A DNA stretch of 64,000 nt from Streptomyces peucetius (GTDB taxonomy: Bacteria; Actinomycetota; Actinomycetes; Streptomycetales; Streptomycetaceae), in assembly GCF_025854275.1 (NCBI RefSeq), contig NZ_CP107567.1:4960001-5024000 (forward strand), in the 5' to 3' direction. The notes beneath the pieces were generated by a model. The model worked only from the letters and a program-made list of their open reading frames with translations, searched no databases and had not been told where the DNA came from. The position numbers and the translations under genes are program-made. The first letter of the stretch is position 1; every line of letters begins with the position of its first letter. Positions 50,093 to 58,335 of the stretch are shown here, in pieces.

Positions 50093-51247
50093 ATGAGCGA
50101 CCAGCACAGCTTGCACAGCTTCGAGACCCGCGCCATCCATGCGGGCAACACGGCGGATCCGCAGACCGGCGCGGTCGTCCCGCCGATCTACCAGGTGTCC
50201 ACCTACAAGCAGGACGGCGTGGGCGGCCTGCGCGGTGGATACGAGTACAGCCGCAGCGCCAACCCCACGCGCACCGCCCTGGAGGAGAACCTCGCCGCGA
50301 TCGAGGGCGGCCGGCGCGGCCTCGCCTTCGCGTCCGGGCTCGCGGCGGAGGACTGCCTGCTGCGGACGCTGCTGCGGCCCGGGGACCACGTGGTGATCCC
50401 GAACGACGCGTACGGCGGCACCTTCCGGCTCTTCGCCAAGGTCGTCGAGCGGTGGGGCGTGGACTTCTCGGTGGCGAACACCTCCGACCCGGCGGCGGTG
50501 CGGGCGTCGGTCACCGACCGCACGAAGGTGATCTGGGTCGAGACGCCGTCGAACCCGCTGCTCGGCATCACCGACATCGCGGCCGTCGCGGACATCGCGC
50601 GCACGGCGGGCGCGAAGCTCGTCGTCGACAACACCTTCGCCAGCCCGTATCTGCAGCAGCCGATCGCGCTCGGCGCGGACGTCGTCGTGCACTCGCTGAC
50701 CAAGTACATGGGCGGTCACTCGGACGTCGTCGGCGGCGGGCTGATCGCCGCCGACGCCGAGCTGGGCGAGGAGCTGGCGTACCACCAGAACGCGATGGGT
50801 GCGGTCGCCGGGCCGTTCGACGCGTGGCTGGTGCTGCGCGGCATCAAGACCCTGCCGGTCCGGATGGACCGGCACAGCGAGAACGCGACACGGGTCGCGG
50901 AGATGCTGACCCAGCACGCGAAGGTCACCGAGGTTCTCTACCCGGGCCTGCCCGAGCACCCGGGGCACGAGATCGCGGCGAAGCAGATGCGGGCGTTCGG
51001 CGGCATGGTGTCGTTCCGTGTGCAGGGCGGCGAGCAGGCGGCGGTGGAGGTCTGCAACCGGGCGAAGCTCTTCACGCTGGGTGAGTCGCTGGGCGGTGTG
51101 GAGTCGCTGATCGAGCACCCGGGCCGGATGACGCACGCGTCGGTCGTGGGCTCCGCGCTGGAGGTGCCGGCGGACCTGGTCCGGCTGTCCGTGGGCATCG
51201 AGGCGGTCGACGACCTGCTGGCGGATCTGCAGCAGGCCCTGGGCTGA
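50093..51247 (+). CDS. metB: Cystathionine gamma-synthase/lyase family enzyme
   Basis: 384 residues from the ATG at 50093. Cys/Met metabolism PLP enzyme: TRAIHAGNTADPQTGAVVPPIYQVSTY, YSRSANPTRTALEENLAAIEGG, LVVDNTFASPYLQQP, the PLP lysine in VVHSLTKYMGGHSDVVGG and the C-terminal ESLGGVESLIEHPGRMTHAS. The family includes synthases (O-succinyl/acetyl-homoserine + cysteine) and gamma-lyases of reverse transsulfuration; sequence alone does not decide. In streptomycetes this gene is commonly called metB. A TACGCT -10-like box lies close to the start, suggesting a short leader. Confidence 0.93.
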   Translation: MSDQHSLHSFETRAIHAGNTADPQTGAVVPPIYQVSTYKQDGVGGLRGGYEYSRSANPTRTALEENLAAIEGGRRGLAFASGLAAEDCLLRTLLRPGDHVVIPNDAYGGTFRLFAKVVERWGVDFSVANTSDPAAVRASVTDRTKVIWVETPSNPLLGITDIAAVADIARTAGAKLVVDNTFASPYLQQPIALGADVVVHSLTKYMGGHSDVVGGGLIAADAELGEELAYHQNAMGAVAGPFDAWLVLRGIKTLPVRMDRHSENATRVAEMLTQHAKVTEVLYPGLPEHPGHEIAAKQMRAFGGMVSFRVQGGEQAAVEVCNRAKLFTLGESLGGVESLIEHPGRMTHASVVGSALEVPADLVRLSVGIEAVDDLLADLQQALG

Positions 51248-51275
51248 CCGTCGGCCCGACGGCCCCACGTCCCGT

Positions 51276-51311
51276 CAGGTCCCCGGTGCGCGTGCGTGCA
51301 CCGGGGACCTG
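51276..51311 (+). terminator. Hairpin terminator after metB
   Basis: CAGGTCCCCGGTGC / GCACCGGGGACCTG, perfect 14-bp stem with an 8-nt loop. Confidence 0.88.
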
Positions 51312-51349
51312 CCGCGTCGGGGAACTGATGCGCTCCGCGCAGGGACGGG

Positions 51350-51541
51350 TCAGACGGCGGCCTTCTCGTCCTGGAGGGATTCGCGGATCATCTGCCGAAG
51401 CTCGGGGCTGTCGGCGTGCTCGTGGACGGATACGGCGTGCTCCGCGGCCGCCCGTACGACTTCCTCCTCCTCACCGCTGATGGTGAGGGTGCATCCGGAG
51501 ACGCTCGGGGTGTTACGGCAGTCGGCGACTTTCCTGGTCAT
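51350..51541 (-). CDS. DUF1059 small protein
   Basis: 63 residues. Short conserved family: VADCRNTPSVSGCTLTISGE (two Cys), EEEVVRAAAEHAVSVHEHAD and RQMIRESLQDE. The ATG at 51541 is followed by a typical DUF1059 fold with a C...C start and the A..HA...H motif, possibly metal binding. Function unknown. GGAGG lies just before the start (AGGAGGCCGTC). Confidence 0.85.
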   Translation of the reverse strand: MTRKVADCRNTPSVSGCTLTISGEEEEVVRAAAEHAVSVHEHADSPELRQMIRESLQDEKAAV

Positions 51542-51616
51542 GACGGCCTCCTGGGCTCTCGCATGTGCCGCTCGTACCAGGATAGATCCGCACGAGTCCG
51601 TCGCTACCGGCCTCTG

Positions 51617-51868
51617 TCACCAGCCTTCGAGGGGCGGCGTCGTCTCCGACGGGGGCACCGCCCACGGCTCCGTCGCCGCCGCCCACACCGTGCACGCGAT
51701 CATCGCCGCGATCAGCAGCAGGAGCCACGCCCTGCGTGTGATCCGCGAGCGGCGCAGCATCCGCGCGCCGAGGGCGGCCGCGCGGGGGCCGAGGTCCGCG
51801 GGCACCACCGGGTGGGGGGTGTCCATCATCCGCCGGACCTCGTCCTCCTTGCGCCGGGGGCCGTTCAC
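51617..51868 (-). CDS. Small membrane protein coupled to a sigma factor
   Basis: 83 residues from the GTG at 51868, overlapping the sigma-factor stop by four nucleotides (GTGA). A charged N terminus (RRKEDEVRRM), a short cytoplasmic part with DLGPRAAALGARMLRRSRIT, then one membrane helix (AWLLLLIAAMIACTVWAAAT) and a short outer tail. By position it could be an anti-sigma or sensor partner, but it lacks the zinc-type HxxxCxxC motif and is very small. Conserved order (sigma, then membrane protein) is the only evidence. Confidence 0.65.
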   Translation of the reverse strand: MNGPRRKEDEVRRMMDTPHPVVPADLGPRAAALGARMLRRSRITRRAWLLLLIAAMIACTVWAAATEPWAVPPSETTPPLEGW

Positions 51869-52338
51869 GACGCCGCCCGCAGTACGGCCCGGCGCGGAGG
51901 GCGCGGGGCGCTGCGCATGGTGGAGACGGCCCGGTTGCAGATGGCCCGCACCCGGTCCGCCGGTAGTCCGATGATCGCTGCCGTCTGCTCCTCCGCGACG
52001 CCCTCGTACAGGCGCAGTACGAGGATGAGACGTTCCTGCGGGGAGAGGCGGTCCAGCACTCCGCCGCGCACCCGGTGGTAGCGCCAGGCGCTGCGGGCGA
52101 AGCGGACGGCCAGCTCCTGGCGGGTCCGGTTGTACGGGTCCTCGCCCCGCAGCCGGTCCCACTCCGCGTACGTACGGGCCAGGGCGCCGGTCAGCAGCCG
52201 TTGGGCCTGCGGGTTGGCGGTGGCGGGCTCGGCGGTGAGGAGCGTCGCCGCGTGCAGCAGCCGGCCGGCCGCGCCCGCCACGAAGGCCTGGAACTCCTGG
52301 GCACGGCAGCGGTCCATGGCTGAATTCCGCTCGCTCAC
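51865..52338 (-). CDS. Sigma-70-family (ECF-like) sigma factor
   Basis: 157 residues from the GTG at 52338, with TGAGGA upstream. Region 2-like part QEFQAFVAGAAGRLLHAATL and ARTYAEWDRLRGEDPYNRT is weak. Region 4 is clearer: RLSPQERLILVLRLYEGVAEEQTAAIIGLPADRVRAICNRAVSTM. This is the SigE/SACE-like actinobacterial type often found with a short membrane protein. Coupled to the downstream 83-residue membrane gene. Regulon unknown. Confidence 0.85.
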   Translation of the reverse strand: MSERNSAMDRCRAQEFQAFVAGAAGRLLHAATLLTAEPATANPQAQRLLTGALARTYAEWDRLRGEDPYNRTRQELAVRFARSAWRYHRVRGGVLDRLSPQERLILVLRLYEGVAEEQTAAIIGLPADRVRAICNRAVSTMRSAPRPPRRAVLRAAS

Positions 52339-52369
52339 GTCCTCATTAGGGCCAGACGACGGCCCGGGG

Positions 52370-52921
52370 TCAAGAGGTCGGAGGCGTATCCGTCTCACCG
52401 GCGCCGAGGCCGGCCGCCCGGGCGGAGAGCGAGTCGTTGAAACGGGTGAGCAGGCTGCAGAACGATTCCCGTTCGCTCTCCGTCCAGCCGTCCGTGACCT
52501 GGGCCATCAGCTCGCGGCGCGAGTCGCGGACCTCCTGGAGCCGGGCGAGGCCGCGCGGGGACAGCTGGAGCACGACGGCGCGGCCGTCCTCCGGGTGCGA
52601 GGTGCGTTTGACCAGGCCGCTGTCGACCAGCGGCGCCACCTGCCGGGTCACGGTCGAGGAGTCGATACCCATCCCGGCGGCCAGTGCCTTGACGCCCATG
52701 GGGCCTTCGAGGTCGAGGCGGTTGAGGAGCAGGTACGCGGCACGGTCCATGGAGTTGCGGACCTGGCCGACTCCGCCGAGCCGTGTCTGTTCCGCGCGGC
52801 GGGCGAACAGGGCCACCTGGTGCTGAAGGGCATCGAGGAGACCGGGGCCGCCGGGCGGTTCGGAGGAGGGGGTCCCCCGAGAGGCAGACGCAGTGGTCGT
52901 CATGTCCTGAGAAGTGGGCAT
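52370..52921 (-). CDS. MarR-family transcriptional regulator
   Basis: 183 residues from the ATG at 52921 (a second ATG at 52903 is possible). Winged helix: RAAYLLLNRLDLEGPMGVKA, GIDSSTVTRQVAPLVDSGLV, KRTSHPEDGRAVVLQLSPRG (wing with the conserved DxR). N-terminal 25 residues are low complexity. Divergent from ilvA with 195 bp between starts; same strand as the sigma gene, whose start lies 32 bp after its stop. Target genes unknown. Confidence 0.9.
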   Translation of the reverse strand: MPTSQDMTTTASASRGTPSSEPPGGPGLLDALQHQVALFARRAEQTRLGGVGQVRNSMDRAAYLLLNRLDLEGPMGVKALAAGMGIDSSTVTRQVAPLVDSGLVKRTSHPEDGRAVVLQLSPRGLARLQEVRDSRRELMAQVTDGWTESERESFCSLLTRFNDSLSARAAGLGAGETDTPPTS

Positions 52922-53116
52922 GGCTGCGGGGGCTCTCTTGTGCGGTGGTCGGTTGGTGGGGGACAGAGTACGCGGCCCCGGGGCCATGCGTACCTGCGCT
53001 GCACAATCCCGTGCGGGCCCTCGTTCCGGCGGCGGCGCGGGGCATCGTCACAGGGGGCGTGGCCCGCGATGCGGACGCCACGGCTCCAGGGCGCCCGGAC
53101 TGTCAGACTTGGCAGC

Positions 53117-54346
53117 ATGAGCTTCCGTACGCCCGAGATTCTTCCTTCCGTGATCCTCGACGACGTCCGGGGGGCGCAGAAGATGCTGTCCGGCGTCGCC
53201 AGAGTCACGCCGATGGAGGGCAGCAGGCATCTGTCGCAGCTGGTGGGGGCGCCGGTCCACCTCAAGTGCGAGAACCTGCAGCGCACCGGGTCGTTCAAGC
53301 TGCGCGGCGCGTACGTGCGGATCGCCGGCCTGCGGCCCGAGGAGCGGGCGGCGGGGGTCGTCGCCGCGTCCGCCGGCAACCACGCGCAGGGGGTGGCGCT
53401 GGCGTCGTCGCTGCTGGGCGTGCACTCCACGGTCTTCATGCCCGTCGGCGCCCCGCTGCCGAAGGTCGCCGCGACCAGGGAGTACGGGGCCGACGTCCGG
53501 CTGCACGGGCAGGTGGTGGACGAGACGCTGGCCGCCGCGGAGGACTACGCGCGCGAGACGGGCGCCGTGCTCATCCACCCCTTCGACCATCCGGACATCA
53601 TCGCCGGGCAGGGCACGGTGGGCCTGGAGATCCTCGAGCAGTGCCCCGAGGTGCGGACGATCGTGGTCGGGATCGGCGGTGGCGGGCTGGCGGCCGGCAT
53701 CGCGGTCGCGGTGAAGGCGCTGCGCCCCGATGTGAAGGTGATCGGTGTGCAGGCGGAGGGTGCTGCCGCGTATCCGCCGTCGCTGGCGGCGGGGCGTCCG
53801 GTGTCGATCCGGCAGCCGTCGACGATGGCGGACGGCATCAAGGTGGGTCGCCCCGGTGATGTGCCCTTCAAAATCATTGGCGATCTTGTGGACGAGGTCC
53901 GTACGGTCTCGGAGGACGCGCTCTCGAGCGCGCTGCTGCTCTGCCTCGAGCGGGCGAAGATGGTGGTCGAGCCGGCGGGGGCGAGCACGGTGGCGGCGCT
54001 GCTGAGCGATCCGAGGTCCTTCGAGGGCCCGGTCGTCGCGCTGCTCTCGGGCGGCAACGTGGACCCACTGCTGATGCAGCGCATCCTGCGGCACGGCATG
54101 GCCGCGGCGGGCCGGTACCTGTCGCTCCGGCTGCGCCTGACGGACCGGCCGGGGGCGCTGGCCGGTCTTCTCGGGCTGTTGTCAGTGGCGGATGCCAATG
54201 TTCTCGATGTGAGTCATGTACGGACGGACCCCCGGCTCGGGCTCACGGAGGTGGAGGTGGAGCTGCACCTGGAGACCAAGGGGCCCGAGCACTGCGAAGC
54301 GGTCGCGGCGACGCTTCGCGCCGAGGGTTACACGGTCATGGGCTGA
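53117..54346 (+). CDS. ilvA: Threonine ammonia-lyase (deaminase)
   Basis: 409 residues from the ATG at 53117. PLP-dependent serine/threonine dehydratase: pyridoxal Lys in NLQRTGSFKLRGAYVR, AASAGNHAQGVALAS, GQGTVGLEIL, glycine loop GIGGGGLAAG and SGGNVDP. It has a single C-terminal ACT-like domain (SLRLRLTDRPGALAGLLGLL), the size of catabolic/TdcB-plus-ACT enzymes rather than two-ACT biosynthetic IlvA. It makes 2-oxobutyrate for isoleucine or for propionyl-CoA. Confidence 0.93.
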   Translation: MSFRTPEILPSVILDDVRGAQKMLSGVARVTPMEGSRHLSQLVGAPVHLKCENLQRTGSFKLRGAYVRIAGLRPEERAAGVVAASAGNHAQGVALASSLLGVHSTVFMPVGAPLPKVAATREYGADVRLHGQVVDETLAAAEDYARETGAVLIHPFDHPDIIAGQGTVGLEILEQCPEVRTIVVGIGGGGLAAGIAVAVKALRPDVKVIGVQAEGAAAYPPSLAAGRPVSIRQPSTMADGIKVGRPGDVPFKIIGDLVDEVRTVSEDALSSALLLCLERAKMVVEPAGASTVAALLSDPRSFEGPVVALLSGGNVDPLLMQRILRHGMAAAGRYLSLRLRLTDRPGALAGLLGLLSVADANVLDVSHVRTDPRLGLTEVEVELHLETKGPEHCEAVAATLRAEGYTVMG

Positions 54347-54392
54347 GCACTTCCGCGGTCCCGTCGGGGAAGAAGCGGAAGGCCGAAATCCA

Positions 54393-54476
54393 TATCGCGA
54401 TACCCATCGCGGACCCGTCGCGGAGCCGACGCGACACATCTTGAGAAACCGCTTGAGCAACGCGATGTATCGCGTT
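54393..54476. promoter_or_regulatory. Operator-like palindromes before the ABC transporter
   Basis: TATCGCGATA (54393-54402, perfect 10 bp) and AACGCGAT-GT-ATCGCGTT (54459-54476, perfect 8-bp arms). Both share the ATCGCG core and surround TTGAGA/TTGAGC -35-like boxes. Typical of TetR-type control of drug exporters; no TetR gene adjoins them. Confidence 0.55.
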
Positions 54477-54600
54477 ACGGTGAGCGTCCTGTCATGCTCC
54501 GCCGGGCGCGGGCCGCGCATCAAGTCTTTCGCTGCCTTTCGTCGCTTGCGTCATCTTTCGTACGGAACCATCTGTTCACCTGTCACCTTGGGAGAGCCCT

Positions 54601-55614
54601 ATGCCAGGCGCCATCTACGCCGAGGGTCTTGTGAAGACCTTCGGCGATGTACGGGCACTGGACGGCGTCGATCTCGACGTCCCCGAAGGCACGGTCCTGG
54701 GACTTCTCGGCCCCAACGGCGCCGGCAAGACCACGACCGTGCGTGTACTGACCACGCTGCTCCAGCCCGACAGCGGCTCCGCCGTCGTCGCCGGCATCGA
54801 TGTGCTCAAGCACCCCAACGAGGTGCGCAGGTCCATCGGCCTCTCCGGACAGTTCGCCGCCGTCGACGAGTACCTGACGGGCCGTGAGAACCTCCAGATG
54901 GTCGGGCAGCTCTACCAGTTGAGCGCCCGCGACGCGAAGGCGCGAGCACTCCAGCTCCTCGAGCGCTTCAACCTGGCCGACGCCGCCGACCGTCCCGCCA
55001 AGACGTACTCCGGCGGTATGCGCCGCAGGCTCGACCTGGCCGCGGCCCTGGTCGTCTCGCCGCCCGTGATGTTCATGGACGAGCCGACGACCGGTCTCGA
55101 CCCGCGCAACCGGCAGCAGTTGTGGGAGGTCATCCAGGAACTCGTCGGCGGCGGTACGACCCTGCTGCTGACCACGCAGTACCTGGAGGAGGCCGACCAC
55201 CTCGCCGACGACATCTGCGTCGTCGACCACGGCAAGGTCATCGCCCGCGGCACCTCCGACCAGCTCAAGGCCCGCACCGGCGGCGAGCGCGTCGAGGTCG
55301 TCGTGCACGAGCGCGAGCAGATCGACCCCGCCCGGGAGGTCCTCGCCTCCTACGGCAAGGGCGACGTCGCGATCGCCGAGCACACCCGCAAGCTCACCGT
55401 CCCGGTCACCGGCGGCGCCAAGCTGCTCGCCGAGGTCATCCGCGACCTCGACGCCCGTGGCGTGGAGATCGACGACATCGGTCTGCGCCGCCCCACCCTC
55501 GACGACGTCTTCATCTCGCTGACCGGTCACGCGGCGGAGGTCGTCGGCGAGGGGGAGGGCGTCATCGCCAAGCCCGTCCATGGCAGGAAGTCCAGGAAGG
55601 AGACCGCGGAGTGA
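54601..55614 (+). CDS. ABC transporter ATPase, DrrA (daunorubicin resistance) type
   Basis: 337 residues from the ATG at 54601. Walker A GPNGAGKTTT, Q-loop GLSGQFAAVDEYLTGREN, signature YSGGMRRRLDLAAAL, Walker B PPVMFMDEPTTGLDPRNR and H-loop TTQYLEEADHLAD. The C-terminal ~100 residues are the DrrA-type extension ending RRPTLDDVFISLTGH. It powers a two-component exporter with the coupled permease. Likely drug or lipid export. The GTGA overlap with the next gene gives translational coupling. Confidence 0.94.
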   Translation: MPGAIYAEGLVKTFGDVRALDGVDLDVPEGTVLGLLGPNGAGKTTTVRVLTTLLQPDSGSAVVAGIDVLKHPNEVRRSIGLSGQFAAVDEYLTGRENLQMVGQLYQLSARDAKARALQLLERFNLADAADRPAKTYSGGMRRRLDLAAALVVSPPVMFMDEPTTGLDPRNRQQLWEVIQELVGGGTTLLLTTQYLEEADHLADDICVVDHGKVIARGTSDQLKARTGGERVEVVVHEREQIDPAREVLASYGKGDVAIAEHTRKLTVPVTGGAKLLAEVIRDLDARGVEIDDIGLRRPTLDDVFISLTGHAAEVVGEGEGVIAKPVHGRKSRKETAE

Positions 55615-56462
55615 GTCTCAAGGTCGAAGCCGCCGCGATCACGGCCCCTAAGCCCCGCGGGGGCGTAGGGCAGTCGCTGAACGACTCGCTCGTGGTCGCC
55701 AAGCGCAACCTGATCCGGATGACCCGGATCCCAGAAATGATCATCTTCGGGATGATTCAGCCGGTCATGTTCGTGGTGCTGTTCAGCTACATCTTCGGCG
55801 GCTCCATGCAGATCGGGAGTTCCACCTCGCCGGAGGTCTACCGCGAGTTCCTGATGGCCGGCATCTTCGCCCAGACCGTCACCTTCGCCACGGCGGGCGC
55901 GGGCGCGGGCATCGCCGACGACATGCACAAGGGCCTCATCGACCGCTTCAGGTCGCTGCCCATGGCGCGCGGTGCAGTGCTCACCGGCCGGACGCTTGCC
56001 GACCTCGTACAGACGGCGCTCACCATCGTCGTACTCGTCATTGTCGCCCTGCTGGTGGGCTGGCGGGTCCATGAGGGCGTCCCTAAGGCACTGGGCGCGT
56101 TCGCCCTGCTGCTTCTGCTCGGGTACGCCTTCTCCTGGATCGGCGCGCTGATCGGTTTGACGGTGCGAACGCCGGAGGCAGCCACGTCCGGTGGACTGAT
56201 CTGGCTCTTCCCGGTCACGTTCATCTCGAACGCGTTCGTAGACTCCAGCAAGCTCACGCCATGGCTGCAGCACATCGCCGAGTGGAACCCATTCAGTGCC
56301 ACCGTCCAGGCCTGCCGCGAGCTGTTTGGGAACCCGGGCGTCTCGCCGTCGGATGCCTGGCCGATGCAGCACCCAGTGCTGGCGTCGGTCATTTGGTCCG
56401 TACTGATCACCGTGGTCTTCCGTACGCTCGCGGTCCGCAAGTACCGCTCGGCGACAGTCTGA
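55611..56462 (+). CDS. ABC-2 type permease, DrrB type
   Basis: 283 residues from the GTG at 55611 (GTGA overlap with the ATPase stop). ABC-2 permease with six membrane segments: MIIFGMIQPVMFVVLFSYIF, FLMAGIFAQTVTFATAGAGA, ALTIVVLVIVALLVGW, GAFALLLLLGYAFSWIGALI, GLIWLFPVTFISNAFV and HPVLASVIWSVLITVVF. EPEM-like loop GIADDMHKGLIDRFRSLPM is intact. The final 37 codons recur as a diverged fragment at 58026-58139. The gene's 3' part may therefore be a replacement brought in by an inserted segment. Confidence 0.93.
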   Translation: MSLKVEAAAITAPKPRGGVGQSLNDSLVVAKRNLIRMTRIPEMIIFGMIQPVMFVVLFSYIFGGSMQIGSSTSPEVYREFLMAGIFAQTVTFATAGAGAGIADDMHKGLIDRFRSLPMARGAVLTGRTLADLVQTALTIVVLVIVALLVGWRVHEGVPKALGAFALLLLLGYAFSWIGALIGLTVRTPEAATSGGLIWLFPVTFISNAFVDSSKLTPWLQHIAEWNPFSATVQACRELFGNPGVSPSDAWPMQHPVLASVIWSVLITVVFRTLAVRKYRSATV

Positions 56463-56524
56463 TCCTTCGGACAGAGGCTGGACCGCGTCATCATGGGTTC
56501 CAATTAGCCAGCGCCCAGCTAGCC

Positions 56525-56560
56525 GAAGAGGGTCTCCAGACGATTACGGAGACCCTCTTC
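56525..56560. terminator. Bidirectional hairpin terminator
   Basis: GAAGAGGGTCTCC / GGAGACCCTCTTC, perfect 13-bp stem with a 10-nt loop, between the permease and the convergent secreted-protein gene. Confidence 0.88.
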
Positions 56561-56572
56561 AGGATAAGGGGA

Positions 56573-56944
56573 TTAGCAGAAGGTAATGTATGGAGATGAA
56601 GCCTGCCACGTCATGCGTCCATTGACCGTGGCGGCGGTCCATGTCTGAACCGTCGCGCAGTTCGGCCTAGTGGTGGATACCCTTACAGTGCCGGCGTAGG
56701 TGTTTATGCACTTCGATGCGAGCGTCACATCGGGCCCCATCGGGTGAACCTGATTGATGTACACGCAGAGTTTGCTCAGCGCGTTAGGGCCATACAGCGT
56801 GGCTTCGCCGTAGATGTTGCTGCCGGACTGCCACGGCGTCTTGACCGAACCCGACGCCTGTGCCGCCGCTTCAGCGGTGAACGCGCTACCCAGAACCAGA
56901 GTTGCTGCCGCAACTCCCATTCCGAGAACTTTACTTGCCTTCAT
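56573..56944 (-). CDS. Secreted protein of foreign-looking composition
   Basis: 123 residues from the ATG at 56944. A signal peptide (MKASKVLGMGVAAATLVLGS, cleaved near AEA-AAQ) precedes a ~95-residue mature part with four Cys (LCVYIN, ASKCINT, PNCATV and C-terminal ITFC), likely two disulfides. Motifs GSNIYGEATLYGPNALSK and WQASSPY suggest a small beta-rich fold. No family is recognised. Base and codon use are clearly less G+C-rich than neighbouring genes (AAT, TTT, CTT codons). It lies in the segment inserted between the two copies of the permease 3' end. Confidence 0.75.
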   Translation of the reverse strand: MKASKVLGMGVAAATLVLGSAFTAEAAAQASGSVKTPWQSGSNIYGEATLYGPNALSKLCVYINQVHPMGPDVTLASKCINTYAGTVRVSTTRPNCATVQTWTAATVNGRMTWQASSPYITFC

Positions 56945-57091
56945 CGACAATCGACTCCATAACCAGCCGCCATGATTCGGCTTCTAGTGGCCACCTGAGA
57001 CTTCAGTCAGGCGTCATGCTAGCCGCTTGCGCTCAAGCGGACGCGGGGGTTTCCGGCCCATGCCATGGCGCATTTTTGCAGCTTGCCTCAG

Positions 57092-57988
57092 TGAACGCTT
57101 CTCATCCTGAGCTCCAGGCGATCTCGATGGCGTGAACGGCGGCGACCGTGCGGCCGATGCGGTTGGTGCTGCAGCGGGCTTTGCGGAGGATCCGCCATTG
57201 CTTGAGGCGCGCAAAGGCACGTTCGCCCGGCGCCCGCAGCCGGGCGTGGTCCCGGTTGAACTGGGCGTACTTCTCGGGAAGGTCTCGGCCGTAGTAGGGG
57301 GTGCGGACGGTGGCTCCGGCTCCGCGGTAGGCCCGGTCGGCAAGGACGAGGAGCTGACGGGACAGACAGGCTTGGATCACACCGTGTGCGCGGGCTGCGG
57401 TCAGGTCGTGCGTGCGGCCGGGCAACGCTCGCGAGAACCACAGCGGTGTCCCGTCCGGCGCGGCCACGACCTGCACGTTCATCCCGTGACGGCGGTGCTT
57501 CATCGAGTAGTACGGCTCGTCCGCCGCGATGCGGTCGGTGGCGATCAGGGTGCCGTCGAGGATGACGAACCCCTCCGGCGGCAACTCGCGCAGGGCCTCG
57601 TGCAGGCTCGGGGCGCGCTCGGCGAGGATGTCGACCGTTTCGCTCACGTAGCGGCCGGCGGTCGCGGTGGAGACGCCGAACCCCGCTGCGACCTGGGCCA
57701 GAGTCTCGTTCTTGCGCAGGTGCACCAGGACAAGCAGGGCCTGCCGGAAGCAGCCCAGCCTGCGCCAGCGGGAGTTCAGCTCACACCTTCGGGCGTAGAT
57801 GAGCCAGGAAACGTGCTCCACGACCTCGTGCGGGACGTCGAGCATGGCACGATGCGGGACCAACAGGGCTCCTGTGTCGAGACGTTGGCGAGTGAGATCA
57901 CCAGCCGAAACGACCAGGAGCCCTGCCGCGTTACGGCCCCCGACCGCCAGCCGTCATCACCCGCGAACCACAGGATGAGAAGCGTTCA
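57092..57988. mobile_element. IS5-type insertion sequence
   Basis: Terminal inverted repeats TGAACGCTTCTCATCCTG (57092-57109) and its exact complement (57971-57988). The match extends to 24 nt with one mismatch if the outer CCTCA/TGAGG is included. One transposase gene lies between. Length ~0.9 kb fits IS5-family elements of this type. No clear target duplication outside the repeats was seen. Confidence 0.85.
57102..57845 (-). CDS. IS5-family DDE transposase
   Basis: 247 residues from the ATG at 57845; a TTG at 57863 would add six residues. N-terminal HTH (RRCELNSRWRRLGCFRQALL, TLAQVAAGFGVSTATAGRYV) and a DDE catalytic core with Asp97 (VILDGTLIATD), Asp170 (LVLADRAYRGAG) and Glu208 (RAPGERAFARLKQWRI). 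No frameshift or stop, so the element may still be mobile. Its 3' end overlaps the left terminal repeat. Streptomycete genomes carry many relatives. Confidence 0.92.
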   Translation of the reverse strand: MLDVPHEVVEHVSWLIYARRCELNSRWRRLGCFRQALLVLVHLRKNETLAQVAAGFGVSTATAGRYVSETVDILAERAPSLHEALRELPPEGFVILDGTLIATDRIAADEPYYSMKHRRHGMNVQVVAAPDGTPLWFSRALPGRTHDLTAARAHGVIQACLSRQLLVLADRAYRGAGATVRTPYYGRDLPEKYAQFNRDHARLRAPGERAFARLKQWRILRKARCSTNRIGRTVAAVHAIEIAWSSG

Positions 57989-58025
57989 GTGAGGCCTTCT
58001 GGTTGTCGCTTGTCGCTTCAAGGCG

Positions 58026-58139
58026 TCGGAGGCATGGCCCATGCAGCACCCGATCCTGGCCTCGGTGCTGTGGTCGGTGCTGATCCTGCTGGTCTTCCGG
58101 ACCCTGGCGGTCCGCAAGTACCGTTCGGCCATTGCCTGA
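58026..58139 (+). pseudogene. Displaced 3' end of the DrrB-type permease gene
   Basis: 37 codons plus stop encode SEAWPMQHPILASVLWSVLI and LLVFRTLAVRKYRSAIA. The end of the intact permease reads the same with seven substitutions (30/37 identical). No start or upstream homology: similarity begins abruptly at GTCGGA. It is followed by a proper terminator, suggesting this is the original 3' end of the operon. Confidence 0.85.
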
Positions 58140-58156
58140 TCCGCGCGCGGAAGAGG

Positions 58157-58188
58157 TCGGACCGTCAAGCGGTCCGGCCCCTTTTTCG
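58157..58188 (+). terminator. Rho-independent terminator
   Basis: TCGGACCG-TCAAG-CGGTCCGG stem followed by CCCCTTTTT. It is 18 nt beyond the permease fragment and probably the native operon terminator. Confidence 0.85.
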
Positions 58189-58335
58189 GCCGTGAGGTCG
58201 GTTCTTCGTCATTTCTCGGCAAGATCGGGTCGCGCAGACGTTCGTACGAGAGCCTGCTTCAGGCGCCGGACCGCGTCGGGCCACCGCCGCGGAGCCACCG
58301 GCGACGGCATCCTCGCGATCGATCGGAGCGAAGCA

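Noticed and set aside
57085..57995. Target-site duplication of the IS element
   Set aside because: The CCTCA/TGAGG sequences outside the core repeats are inverted, not direct, so they are more likely part of longer terminal repeats; no direct duplication was found.
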